In this document: positions 23,704-32,268 of the stretch, piece after piece | Layout: each line of letters opens with the position of its first letter | How positions within the stretch are numbered: the first letter of the stretch is position 1 | DNA from: Actinacidiphila glaucinigra | GTDB taxonomy: Bacteria > Actinomycetota > Actinomycetes > Streptomycetales > Streptomycetaceae | Assembly: GCF_900188405.1 (NCBI RefSeq) | Contig: NZ_FZOF01000009.1 | Span: forward strand, 1 to 64,000 | Direction of reading: 5' to 3' | Length of the DNA: 64,000 nucleotides | Notes under the pieces: model-generated | Databases searched by the model: none | What the model saw: the letters and a program-made list of their open reading frames with translations, nothing else | What the model was told of the DNA's origin: nothing | Position numbers and translations under genes: made by a program

Positions 23704-24267
23704 TCAGGACTTCGAGGGCTTGGCGGCGGAGTCCTGGCAGCCGGGCTGCTTGGCCATCGCCTGGCCGACCTCGCCCTGGCGCAGTGTGTCGAGCGCCTGC
23801 TCGCCGCTCTTGCTCACCTTGGCCAGGTTGTCGGAGACGCTCTTCAGCCCGTCGGCGAACTTCGCCTGGTCCGAGACGGGCAGCGCGTCGACCTGCTTGC
23901 GCAGGTTCGCGTAGGCCGTGGAGAGCGAGTTGAGGTCGCCGACCGCGTCCTGCTTGAGCTTGGCGCCGTTGTCGACCGGCGGGTCACCGGCCTTGCCGAC
24001 GATCCCGGCGAGCGCCTTGTAGGCGTCCGAGATCTGCCCGAACGCCGTGGAGTCGGCGCTGCGGACGTCCTTCGGCTTGGCGTTGCTCGGGGTGTTGCTG
24101 ATGTGGGTGTTCGCGTCGTTGATCTTCTTGACCTGTGCGGAGGCCTGGTCGCAGACCGTCTTCGCCCAGGCGTCGAGCTCCTTGTTGCCGTCGCCGCATC
24201 CCGACAGCGACCCCGTCGCGAGGATCACAGCCGTGACGGACAGCGCAGCCGCGAGTTTGTTCTTCAC
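23704..24267 (-). CDS. small secreted lipoprotein
   Basis: The 187-aa protein has a signal peptide (KNKLAAALSVTAVILATG) and a lipobox LSGC, the cysteine being about residue 23. The mature part is helical, hydrophilic and Lys/Asp/Ala-rich with no recognisable catalytic domain. It should be anchored to the outer face of the membrane. Start GTG 24267 puts the signal peptide at the N-terminus; longer frames would bury it. The function is not recognised. Confidence 0.8.
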   Translation of the reverse strand: MKNKLAAALSVTAVILATGSLSGCGDGNKELDAWAKTVCDQASAQVKKINDANTHISNTPSNAKPKDVRSADSTAFGQISDAYKALAGIVGKAGDPPVDNGAKLKQDAVGDLNSLSTAYANLRKQVDALPVSDQAKFADGLKSVSDNLAKVSKSGEQALDTLRQGEVGQAMAKQPGCQDSAAKPSKS

Positions 24268-24440
24268 GGCCCCGGAACCTACACGGCTCCTGTCCGCGGG
24301 CCACATCGCTTCCACTCGATGTGACCACTATTGCCCCTTATGAACCAAGAACAGGGTGATGCATCTGACGTGCGCGAAGGCGGCGGGCGCCATCCCGGAG
24401 GATGACGCCCGCCGCCGTATCAAGGTGAGCTCACGCTACG

Positions 24441-26864
24441 TCAGACCGTGGCCGTCGCGTTCGGGTCGGCCGATCGCTTCGTGCTCTGGCTGTCGTCGTG
24501 GCCGGTGTCGACACCCTCGTCGTCCCCGACCGCGATGCCGCGGCGCTTGGAGATGTAGACGGCGACGACGATGACCAGGAGCGCCACGGCCGCGGCGCCG
24601 ATCCGGACGGCCAGGTTGGCGTCGTCACCGTAGGAGAACTGGACCACCGCGGGGGCGACCAGCAGCGCCACCAGGTTCATGACCTTGAGCAGCGGGTTGA
24701 TGGCGGGACCCGCGGTGTCCTTGAAGGGGTCGCCGACGGTGTCGCCGATGACGGTGGCGGCGTGGGCCTCACTGCCCTTGCCCCCGTGGTGGCCGTCCTC
24801 GACGAGCTTCTTCGCGTTGTCCCAGGCACCGCCGGAGTTCGCCAGGAAGACCGCCATGAGCGTGCCCGCGCCGATGGCCCCGGCGAGGTACGAGCCCAGC
24901 GCGCCGATGCCGAGGGCGAAGCCCACCGCGATCGGGGCGAGCACGGCGAGCAGACCGGGCGTGGCCAGCTCGCGCAGCGCGTCCTTGGTGCAGATGTCGA
25001 CGACGCGCCCGTACTCGGGCTTCTCGGTGTAGTCCATGATCCCGGGCCGCTCGCGGAACTGCCGGCGCACCTCGAAGACCACCGAGCCGGCGGACCGGGA
25101 GACCGCGTTGATGGCCAGTCCGGAGAAGAGGAAGACCACGGCCGCGCCGAGCAGCAGACCGACCAGGTTGTTGGGCTGGGAGATGTCCAGGTCCAGCCAC
25201 CGCAGATCGGCGGCGGAGATGTTCGCCTCCCGCACCGCGGTGTCGACGGCCTCCTTGAAGGAACCGAACAGCGCGGTCGCCGCGAGGACGGCGGTCGCGA
25301 TGGCGATGCCCTTGGTGATCGCCTTGGTGGTGTTGCCGACCGCGTCGAGGTCGGTGAGCACCTTGGCGCCCTCGCCGTGGACGTCGCCGGACATCTCGGC
25401 GATGCCCTGGGCGTTGTCGGACACCGGGCCGAAGGTGTCCATGGCCACGATCACGCCGACGGTGGTGAGCAGACCGGTGCCGGCCAGCGCCACCGCGAAC
25501 AGGGCGAGCCAGATCGAGGCGCCGCCCAGCAGGAAGGCGCCGTACACCGAGAGGCCGATGAGGACGGCCGAGTACACCGCGGACTCCAGGCCGACGGAGA
25601 TGCCGGACAGGACGACGGTGGCGGGCCCGGTCAGCGACGTCTTGCCGATGTCCCGCACCGGGCGCCGGTTGGTCTCGGTGAAGTAGCCGGTCAGCTGCTG
25701 GATGAGCGCCGCCAGCACGATGCCGATGGCGACGGCGACCAGCGCGAGGATGCGCGGGTCACCGCCGTGCGAGGCGATGTCGCCAGGCACGTTGGTCAGC
25801 TCCGCGTACGTCGAGGGCAGGTACGCGAACGCCGCGACGGCCACCATCGCCAGCGAGATCACCGCGGAGATGAAGAATCCGCGGTTGATGGCGGTCATGC
25901 CGCTGCGGTCCTTGCGGCGGGGGGCCACCGCGAAGATGCCGATCATGGCGGTGAGCACGCCGATCGCCGGGATCAGCAGCGGGAAGGCCAGGCCGGAGTC
26001 GCCGAAGGCGACCTTGCCGAGGATGAGCGCGGCCACCAGGGTGACGGCGTACGACTCGAACAGGTCGGCCGCCATGCCGGCGCAGTCGCCGACGTTGTCG
26101 CCCACGTTGTCGGCGATGGTGGCGGCGTTGCGCGGGTCGTCCTCGGGGATGCCCTGCTCGACCTTGCCGACCAGGTCGGCGCCGACGTCCGCGGCCTTGG
26201 TGAAGATGCCGCCGCCGACACGCATGAACATGGCGAGCAGCGCGGCGCCGAAGCCGAAGCCCTCCAGCACCTTGGGCGCGTCGGCCTTGTAGACCAGCAC
26301 GACGGCCGAGGCGCCCAGCAGGCCCAGGCCCACGGTGAACATGCCGACCACGCCGCCGGTGCGGAAGGCGATCTTCATCGCGCGGTGCGAGACCGTCGTC
26401 AGATCCGCCGAGGGCTCACCCGGCGCCGGGGTCGCGGCTCGTGCGGCCGCGGCCACGCGGACGTTGCTGCGCACCGCCAGCCACATGCCGATGTAGCCGG
26501 TGACCGCCGAGAATCCGGCGCCCACGAGGAAGAACACGCTTCGGCCGATGCGCTGCGACGTGGTGTCCGCGGGCAGCAGCATGAGCAGGAAGAACGCGAC
26601 GACCGCGAAAATCCCCAGAGTGCGGAACTGCCGTGCGAGGTAGGCGTTTGCGCCTTCCTGCACGGCAGCCGCGATCTCCTTCATCCTGTCGGTGCCCTCG
26701 TCGGCACTGAGCACTTGACGTACCAGCACCACGGCGAGCACCAGTGCGGCCAGTGCCACCACCGCGATGACGAGCACGAGATTGCGGTTGCCGTCGGTCA
26801 GTACGGGTGTTGCGGCCAGAGGTTGAGCGATGTCCTGCAGGTGAGGGGTGAGTGGCCCCGCCAT
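24441..26864 (-). CDS. hppA: membrane proton-pumping pyrophosphatase, K+-independent type
   Basis: The 807-aa polytopic enzyme couples PPi hydrolysis to H+ export. The catalytic signatures are all present: DVGADLVGKVE (226-236), ADNVGDNVGD (251-260) and the C-terminal DxxxDxxKD-like region around PFKDTAGP. The position that separates subclasses is Lys (GNTTKAITKG, Lys514) rather than Ala, which marks the K+-independent H+-PPase group. Start ATG 26864 has a very strong AAGGAGGA ribosome-binding site. The C-terminal ~30 residues are a short hydrophilic extension. Confidence 0.95.
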   Translation of the reverse strand: MAGPLTPHLQDIAQPLAATPVLTDGNRNLVLVIAVVALAALVLAVVLVRQVLSADEGTDRMKEIAAAVQEGANAYLARQFRTLGIFAVVAFFLLMLLPADTTSQRIGRSVFFLVGAGFSAVTGYIGMWLAVRSNVRVAAAARAATPAPGEPSADLTTVSHRAMKIAFRTGGVVGMFTVGLGLLGASAVVLVYKADAPKVLEGFGFGAALLAMFMRVGGGIFTKAADVGADLVGKVEQGIPEDDPRNAATIADNVGDNVGDCAGMAADLFESYAVTLVAALILGKVAFGDSGLAFPLLIPAIGVLTAMIGIFAVAPRRKDRSGMTAINRGFFISAVISLAMVAVAAFAYLPSTYAELTNVPGDIASHGGDPRILALVAVAIGIVLAALIQQLTGYFTETNRRPVRDIGKTSLTGPATVVLSGISVGLESAVYSAVLIGLSVYGAFLLGGASIWLALFAVALAGTGLLTTVGVIVAMDTFGPVSDNAQGIAEMSGDVHGEGAKVLTDLDAVGNTTKAITKGIAIATAVLAATALFGSFKEAVDTAVREANISAADLRWLDLDISQPNNLVGLLLGAAVVFLFSGLAINAVSRSAGSVVFEVRRQFRERPGIMDYTEKPEYGRVVDICTKDALRELATPGLLAVLAPIAVGFALGIGALGSYLAGAIGAGTLMAVFLANSGGAWDNAKKLVEDGHHGGKGSEAHAATVIGDTVGDPFKDTAGPAINPLLKVMNLVALLVAPAVVQFSYGDDANLAVRIGAAAVALLVIVVAVYISKRRGIAVGDDEGVDTGHDDSQSTKRSADPNATATV

Positions 26865-27173
26865 TCGTCCTCCTTGACGTTTGGCACGTGGGCGCGCGGC
26901 TCCGGCGACTCAGCAGCCGCGACGCTCAGGCGTGTGCGCTGAGCAAAGATGGACGGATTGTAGGGAGCCGAACTAGATCAAAACAGGGCGCAGGAAACGA
27001 AATTCGCCGAGGCCGGGGATATAGCAAAGGAGATCGCCCACAGATATCACCGGAAAAGGTGAACAGTCACCGTGTAAGTGGATCAACCACCGGGTGAATC
27101 CGCGCACGCCGAGCTGACCTGCGGCGGAAGCTCGCAGGCAGCTCGGCAGGAGCGCGTGAGGGGGGCTGGGCGG
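26865..27173. other. hppA upstream region and anti-sigma terminator
   Basis: This 309-bp stretch is non-coding. It is relatively AT-rich between 26950 and 27080 (for example GATATAGCAAAGGAGATC), consistent with the hppA promoter region. It ends with the hairpin at 27108-27147. I could not fix a -10/-35 pair with confidence. Confidence 0.5.
27108..27147 (-). terminator. terminator hairpin after anti-sigma gene
   Basis: An imperfect but long stem: GCCGAGCTGACCTGCG pairs with CGCAGGCAGCTCGGC (two interior mismatches/bulges) around a 9-nt loop, 26 nt beyond the anti-sigma stop on the minus strand. Confidence 0.65.
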
Positions 27174-27668
27174 CTAGGAGAGCGCGGCCGGGTTCAGCGG
27201 CCAGCTCATCCGGATGACATCGCCGTACTCTCCCGAGAAGACCTCGACGTCGTCGACGAGGCCACTGATGACCGCCAGACCCATCTGGCCTTCGTCCTCC
27301 GCCTCGGAGGAGTCGGACGAGGAGGGCGAGCCGTCGGGAAGCGGCTCGGAGTGTTCGGCGGGGCTGTCGCCACGCGCCGAGGGCACACTGGCGGCGTCGG
27401 CGGGGCGGTCCTCCGCCTCGGGTGACTTGTCGCCGACCTCGATGGAGAACTTCTTCTCCTCCTCGGTCAGCACCACCCGGACCGGACGGTCCGCACCACT
27501 GCTGCGGTACAGGCCGACGGCCCGGCTGCACGCCTCACCGACGGCAAGCCGGACCTCGTCGAGGACGGCCTCGTCCACCCCTGCCCTGCGGGCTACCGCA
27601 GCCGCCACCAGTCGTGCGGTGCGGACGTGCTCCGGCAGTGCGCTGAAGAGCAGTTCTACGGTGGGCAT
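27174..27668 (-). CDS. anti-sigma factor / serine kinase (HATPase), BldG partner
   Basis: The 164-aa GHKL ATP-binding protein of the RsbW/SpoIIAB type has N-box LDEVRLAVGEACSRAV and a C-terminal GQMGLAVISGLV lid. A ~45-residue acidic Ser/Glu/Asp-rich insertion (~85-130), unusual for the family, sits between the ATP-site halves. In S. coelicolor the gene in this position is cotranscribed with bldG and encodes an anti-sigma factor that partners BldG. The 84-bp gap and same strand fit that here. Start ATG 27668 has GGGGGAGG upstream. Confidence 0.88.
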   Translation of the reverse strand: MPTVELLFSALPEHVRTARLVAAAVARRAGVDEAVLDEVRLAVGEACSRAVGLYRSSGADRPVRVVLTEEEKKFSIEVGDKSPEAEDRPADAASVPSARGDSPAEHSEPLPDGSPSSSDSSEAEDEGQMGLAVISGLVDDVEVFSGEYGDVIRMSWPLNPAALS

Positions 27669-27752
27669 GGCCTCCCCCTCGTGCCTGTGGGCGGGCAACA
27701 CAGGGGCCCGGGCGTCGGCGTCGCCCGGAGCCCCATGGTCCGGCGCCGAACG

Positions 27753-28094
27753 TCAGTCGGTCGCCGCGACGGCCTCGTCGACCGAGGTGTGGATGGGAAA
27801 CACCTTGGTCAGGCCGGTGATACGGAAAATCTTGAGAATGCGCTCCTGGTTGCACACCAGGCGCAGCGAGCCTTCATGCGCGCGAACCCGCTTGAGCCCG
27901 CCGACCAGCACGCCCAGCCCGGTCGAGTCCAGGAAGTCCACGCCTTCCATGTCCACGACCAAGTGGTAGCTACCGTCGTTCACGAGTTCCACCAGCTGCT
28001 CACGCAGCTTGGGAGCGGTGTACACATCAATCTCGCCGCCGACCTCGACGACCGTACGGTCGCCGACGGTTCGAGTCGACAGGGACAGGTCCAC
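27753..28094 (-). CDS. bldG: anti-anti-sigma factor BldG
   Basis: The 113-aa STAS-domain protein is nearly identical in its recognisable stretches to S. coelicolor BldG. The phosphorylatable serine is Ser57 in DFLDSTGLGV. BldG switches partner by phosphorylation, controlling anti-sigma factors, and is needed for aerial growth and antibiotic production. The GTG start at 28094 is supported by GGAGG 6 nt upstream and by matching length; an ATG 23 codons upstream is in frame but outside the conserved protein. The ~130-bp gap to the divergent helicase should hold its promoters. Confidence 0.96.
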   Translation of the reverse strand: MDLSLSTRTVGDRTVVEVGGEIDVYTAPKLREQLVELVNDGSYHLVVDMEGVDFLDSTGLGVLVGGLKRVRAHEGSLRLVCNQERILKIFRITGLTKVFPIHTSVDEAVAATD

Positions 28095-28223
28095 GGATCC
28101 TCCAGCACCTTGCATCGAGCGGTCGCCCCCCATGGATCGGCAGCCGCGATGGCATTCAATCACTTACCAGCGGGCATGCACGACGCCTTACGGCGATTGT
28201 CCGTCATGCCAGTGACACACTGA

Positions 28224-30635
28224 GTGCCGATGGCTCAGGATCATCTTCCGCAGTCGGCGCACGGCCGCACCTCCCCCGTCGCCCTCCTGGAGCGGCTTGC
28301 CACGGGGGCGGGCAGGGCCGCGCGCATCACCCATACGGAGCACTTGCCCCCACGGGCGGGTCGCCATGCCGATTGGCCTGATCAGATCCGCCCGGAGGTG
28401 ATCGACGCGGTCCGCGCGTGCGGCATCGAGCGGCCGTGGGAGCACCAGGCACAGGTGGCCGCCCACGCCCTCGCCGGCACCTCCGCGGTGGTCGCCACGG
28501 GAACGGCCTCCGGCAAGTCCCTGGCGTACCTCGTACCGGTCCTCAGCGCTCTCCTGGAGGGCTCCGAGGCGCCGAACGGCCGGGGCGCCACCGCGCTCTA
28601 CCTCGCACCCACGAAGGCCCTGGCGGCCGACCAGCGGCGGGCCGTGGCACAGATCGCCGCCCCGCTGGGCAAGGCGGTGCGCGCGGCCGTCTACGACGGC
28701 GACACGCCGTTCGAGGAGCGCGAGTGGGTCCGCCAGTACGCGACCTACGTGCTCACCAACCCCGACATGCTCCATCTGGGTGTCCTGCCGGGTCACTCCC
28801 GGTGGTCCTCCTTCCTCCGGCAGCTCCGGTACGTCGTGATCGACGAGTGCCACACCTACCGGGGCGTCTTCGGCTCGCACGTCGCCCAGGTCATACGCAG
28901 GCTGCGGCGTGTCTGCGCCCGCTACGGCGCCGATCCCGTCTTCCTCCTCGCCTCCGCGACGGCCGCCGACCCCGGCGCCACCGCGACCCGGCTGACGGGC
29001 GTACCCGTCGCCGAGGTCACCGAGGACGCCTCACCGCGGGGGGAGGTCGCCTTCGCCCTGTGGGAGCCCCCGCTCACCGAGCTCAGCGGGGAGCACGGCG
29101 CCCCGGTGCGCCGCACGGCGACCGCCGAGGCCGCCGACCTGCTGACGGACCTGGTGCTCGACGGCACCCGCACGGTGGCCTTCGTACGCTCCCGGCGGGC
29201 GGCCGAGCTGATCTCCGTCATCGCCCAGGAGCGCCTCGCCGAGATCGACCGCCGGCTGACCCGCCGGGTCGCCGCCTACCGGGGCGGCTACCTGCCCCAG
29301 GAGCGCCGGGCCATCGAACGCGACCTGCACACCGGGCGGCTCCTCGGACTGGCCTCCACCACGGCCCTGGAGCTGGGTGTGGACGTCTCCGGGCTCGACG
29401 CCGTGCTCCTGGCCGGGTACCCGGGCACGAGGGCCTCCCTGTGGCAGCAGGCGGGCCGCGCGGGGCGTTCGGGTCAGGGGGCGCTGGCGGTGCTGATCGC
29501 CCGGGACGACCCGCTGGACACGTATCTCGTGCACCACCCGGACGCCCTCTTCCGCCGTCCCGTCGAGTCGACCGTGCTGGACCCCGACAACCCGTACGTC
29601 CTCGCCCCGCACCTGTGCGCCGCCGCGGCCGAGCTGCCGCTGGGCGAGGAGGACATGGCGCTCTTCGGGCCGGAGACCGCCGGGCTGCTGCCCCAGCTGG
29701 AGCGCCGCGGCCTGCTGCGGCGCCGCTCCGGCGGCTGGTACTGGACGCGGCGGGAGCGGGCCGCCGACCTCACCGACATCCGCGGCGAGGGCGGCAAGCC
29801 CGTCCAGGTGGTCGAGGCCGGTACCGGGCGGCTGCTCGGCACCGTCGACGCGGGCGCCGCGCACACCACCGTCCACGAGGGCGCGGTCCACCTGCACCAG
29901 GGCCGCACCTACCTCGTCCGGCACCTGGACCTGGAGGACTCGGTCGCGCTGGTGGAGCAGGCCGATCCGCCGTATTCGACGATGGCCCGCGACACCACGG
30001 CGATCTCGGTGCTCGACGAGGACCTGGTGGAGGAGTGGGGCGAGGCCCGCCTCCACTTCGGCTCCGTCGAGGTCACCCATCAGGTCGTCTCCTTCCTCCG
30101 CCGCCGGCTGATCACCAACGAGGTGATGGGCGAGACCAAGCTGGACCTACCGCCCCGCACCCTGCGTACGCGCGCCGTGTGGTGGACGGTCACCGACGAT
30201 CAGCTCGACGCCGCGCACATCCACCCCGAGGAGCTGCCCGGCGCCCTCCACGCCGCCGAGCACGCCTCCATCGGTCTCCTCCCGCTCTTCGCCACCTGCG
30301 ACCGCTGGGACATCGGCGGGGTCTCCGTGCCGCTCCACCAGGACACCGGACTGCCGACCGTCTTCGTGTACGACGGCCACCCCGGTGGCGCGGGCTTCGC
30401 GGAGCGGGCCTTCCGCACCGCCCGCGGGTGGCTCACCGCCACCCGCGAGGCGATCGCCTCCTGCGAGTGCGAGTTCGGCTGCCCCTCCTGCGTGCAGTCA
30501 CCCAAGTGCGGCAACGGCAACGACCCGCTGGACAAGCAGGCCGCGGTACGTCTGCTCGACGTGCTCCTCGCGGCGGAGGGCCCGTCGGAGCCCGGCGCAG
30601 CGGTACCCGCACCCGCCCCGGACACGGAGTCCTGA
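28224..30635 (+). CDS. DECH-box helicase with C-terminal four-cysteine domain (YprA/MrfA-like)
   Basis: The 803-aa superfamily 2 helicase has Walker A ATGTASGKS (~91-99), DECH box (VVIDECHTYRG) and motif VI (QQAGRAGRSGQ). A C-terminal DUF1998/MZB region has four cysteines, CECEFGCPSCVQSPKCGNG, a likely zinc or Fe-S site. It belongs to the helicase that accompanies Tad-type secretion genes throughout Actinobacteria (helicase/secretion neighbourhood). B. subtilis MrfA of the same family repairs mitomycin damage, so DNA repair is the best guess. Start GTG 28224 or ATG 28230; neither has a clear ribosome-binding site. Its 3' end is overlapped by an antisense Tad-operon frame. Confidence 0.9.
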   Translation: MPMAQDHLPQSAHGRTSPVALLERLATGAGRAARITHTEHLPPRAGRHADWPDQIRPEVIDAVRACGIERPWEHQAQVAAHALAGTSAVVATGTASGKSLAYLVPVLSALLEGSEAPNGRGATALYLAPTKALAADQRRAVAQIAAPLGKAVRAAVYDGDTPFEEREWVRQYATYVLTNPDMLHLGVLPGHSRWSSFLRQLRYVVIDECHTYRGVFGSHVAQVIRRLRRVCARYGADPVFLLASATAADPGATATRLTGVPVAEVTEDASPRGEVAFALWEPPLTELSGEHGAPVRRTATAEAADLLTDLVLDGTRTVAFVRSRRAAELISVIAQERLAEIDRRLTRRVAAYRGGYLPQERRAIERDLHTGRLLGLASTTALELGVDVSGLDAVLLAGYPGTRASLWQQAGRAGRSGQGALAVLIARDDPLDTYLVHHPDALFRRPVESTVLDPDNPYVLAPHLCAAAAELPLGEEDMALFGPETAGLLPQLERRGLLRRRSGGWYWTRRERAADLTDIRGEGGKPVQVVEAGTGRLLGTVDAGAAHTTVHEGAVHLHQGRTYLVRHLDLEDSVALVEQADPPYSTMARDTTAISVLDEDLVEEWGEARLHFGSVEVTHQVVSFLRRRLITNEVMGETKLDLPPRTLRTRAVWWTVTDDQLDAAHIHPEELPGALHAAEHASIGLLPLFATCDRWDIGGVSVPLHQDTGLPTVFVYDGHPGGAGFAERAFRTARGWLTATREAIASCECEFGCPSCVQSPKCGNGNDPLDKQAAVRLLDVLLAAEGPSEPGAAVPAPAPDTES

Positions 30636-30952
30636 GGCCCGGCCCGGGAGCGGACCCGGGCGGGCCCGACCGCGGCCGTGACGTCGGCGATCTCACCGCT
30701 GACCACGCAGCGCACCAGCCGGGCGTGCTGGGCGGCGGCCACCCGTCCGGCCACGGCGCAGGCCTCGGCGCCGCCCCGCAGGGCGTGGTCGGCGGCGGCG
30801 AGCGCCGCGAGGTCAGCGGCGGCCCCCGCACGATGCCGTGCCGCGACGGCGGCGCCGAACGTCAGCACGGCGCAGGCGGCCAGCGCCAGCAGCGCCCCCA
30901 GGAGGGCCGTCCAGACGGTCGCGGAACCCCGGTCGCGTCCCCGCCGGCTCAC
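30200..30952 (-). CDS. TadE-like pilus protein with extended C-terminus antisense to helicase
   Basis: The last gene of the Tad operon starts with GTG 30952, overlapping the TadE stop (GTGA). The first ~100 residues are conserved in type: a pseudopilin-like N-terminus (RGSATVWTALLGALLALAAC) with one membrane helix, then an Ala-rich domain with two cysteines. Beyond about 30600 no stop occurs, and the frame continues to 30200 through the complement of the helicase 3' end. The predicted product is 250 aa. Relatives are typically ~100-140 aa, so the C-terminal ~140 residues may be a non-conserved read-on. Confidence 0.6.
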   Translation of the reverse strand: MSRRGRDRGSATVWTALLGALLALAACAVLTFGAAVAARHRAGAAADLAALAAADHALRGGAEACAVAGRVAAAQHARLVRCVVSGEIADVTAAVGPARVRSRAGPQDSVSGAGAGTAAPGSDGPSAARSTSSRRTAACLSSGSLPLPHLGDCTQEGQPNSHSQEAIASRVAVSHPRAVRKARSAKPAPPGWPSYTKTVGSPVSWWSGTETPPMSQRSQVAKSGRRPMEACSAAWRAPGSSSGWMCAASS

Positions 30953-31296
30953 GGCCCCTCCCCCGTCGCCTCCACGGCGGCGACCGCCTCGCCGTGGAGC
31001 GTGAGGGACAGGGACCGGGCCTCGACCGTGACCCGCACCAGATCGCCGCCCCGGTGGACCGAGACGGCGGCCCCGGCGGGAGCCGCCGAGCGGGCCGCCC
31101 GCAGCACCGCGCCGTCGGGCTCCTCGCGGGCCGCCGCGCGGGCTCCGGCCCGCGCGGCGTCGACGCAGCGGATCTGCGCGGCCGCCGCGGCCAGCCCCCA
31201 CAGCAGCAGCGCCGTGAGGAACACCAGCGACGGGACGACCACCGCGGCCTCCGCCGTGACGTAGCCGGCATCGCGGCGGCGGTCAGAACGCCACAT
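30949..31296 (-). CDS. tadE: TadE-like pseudopilin
   Basis: The 115-aa protein has the TadE-type N-terminus AGYVTAEAAVVVPSLVFLTA: a prepilin-like cleavage region, a Glu at about position 5 of the mature form and a hydrophobic helix. A small Ala/Arg-rich periplasmic-side domain follows. TadE proteins are minor pilins of Tad/Flp pili. Its start overlaps the preceding pilin gene by 14 bp and its stop overlaps the next gene, showing tight translational coupling. Confidence 0.8.
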   Translation of the reverse strand: MWRSDRRRDAGYVTAEAAVVVPSLVFLTALLLWGLAAAAAQIRCVDAARAGARAAAREEPDGAVLRAARSAAPAGAAVSVHRGGDLVRVTVEARSLSLTLHGEAVAAVEATGEGP

Positions 31297-31480
31297 CGAG
31301 GGCCCGCTTGATGAGCCCGCTGAGCGCGGAACTGACCGCGCCCGAGGTGACCACCTTGTAGAGCACGGCCGCGAAACCGCAGGCCGCCAGGGTGCCCACG
31401 GCGTACTCGGCCGTGGTCATCCCGCGCTCGCCGGTACGGCACCGGCGGCGCAGCTTCCTCAGACAACGCATGACTCGCAT
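31283..31480 (-). CDS. Flp-type major pilin candidate (DUF4244)
   Basis: The 65-aa protein has a basic leader (MRVMRCLRKLRRRCRTGERG) and then MTTAEYAVGTLAACGFAAVL. The G/M cleavage context and the Glu at mature position 5 are the hallmarks of Flp prepilins. It belongs to the DUF4244 family found in actinobacterial tad loci and is the likeliest structural pilin. AAGGGGGA lies 6 nt before the ATG. Confidence 0.82.
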   Translation of the reverse strand: MRVMRCLRKLRRRCRTGERGMTTAEYAVGTLAACGFAAVLYKVVTSGAVSSALSGLIKRALDVAF

Positions 31481-31491
31481 GGGATCCCCCT

Positions 31492-32268
31492 TCAGATCGT
31501 CGTGCCGGCGAGGATCGCCCCCGCCAGCCCCATCACCACCGGCGCGACCCCCACGAGGAGGAAGGCCGGCAGGAAGCACAGCCCCAGCGGGGCGGTGATC
31601 AGCACTCCGGCGCGGCGTGCGCGCGCCGCCCCGAAACGGGCGTGCTCGGCGCGGCACCCGGCGGCGAGGCGCGCGATCTCCTCGACCGGCGGCACTCCCG
31701 TCGTGGTGGCGCGCTCCATGCACCGGGCGAGTTCGCGGCAGCCCAGCCGGTCCAGCCGGCCCCAGCACTGCGCGGGGTCGCCGCCCAGGCGGAGTTCGGC
31801 CGCGGCCCGGGTGAGCGCCTCCCCGAGGGGCCCTCCGAGGGACGGCCCGACGGCCTCCGCGGCCTCGCGGGGCCCCGCCCCGGCCGCGACGCAGGCGGCC
31901 ATCAGATCGGCCGCCAGCGGCAGCTGCCGCGCGGCCCGGTCCCGGTCGGCGTGCCCCATCGGCCGTGGCCGCCGCTGCCGGCGCCGTATGGCCCATGCGG
32001 CGCCCAGCCCGGCCGCCGCCCCGGGGACGCCGCCGACCAGGGCAAACGCACCCAGGGCGACACCGGCGACGGGCGCCCACTCCCGGACGGAGACCGCACC
32101 GGGCCACCCGCGGCACCGCCGGGCCAGGGGAGCGGTGCCCATGAGCAGCCGGAGCCTGCGCCGTGCGGCGCGCTCCCTCCTGACGGCGGTCAGGGCGCCC
32201 GCGACGCACAGGGCGGCGACCACGGACGCCACGACGATCCCCAGCCTGTGGACGACGTCGCCGCTCAT
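31492..32268 (-). CDS. tadC: TadC-like inner-membrane platform protein (T2SSF)
   Basis: The 258-aa protein has a type II secretion F domain, membrane segments at both ends and a central cytoplasmic helical part (AACVAAGAGPREAAEAVGPSL). With TadB it forms the inner-membrane platform that the TadA ATPase drives. Its ATG overlaps the tadB stop (ATGA). The pilin gene follows 11 bp downstream. Confidence 0.85.
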   Translation of the reverse strand: MSGDVVHRLGIVVASVVAALCVAGALTAVRRERAARRRLRLLMGTAPLARRCRGWPGAVSVREWAPVAGVALGAFALVGGVPGAAAGLGAAWAIRRRQRRPRPMGHADRDRAARQLPLAADLMAACVAAGAGPREAAEAVGPSLGGPLGEALTRAAAELRLGGDPAQCWGRLDRLGCRELARCMERATTTGVPPVEEIARLAAGCRAEHARFGAARARRAGVLITAPLGLCFLPAFLLVGVAPVVMGLAGAILAGTTI

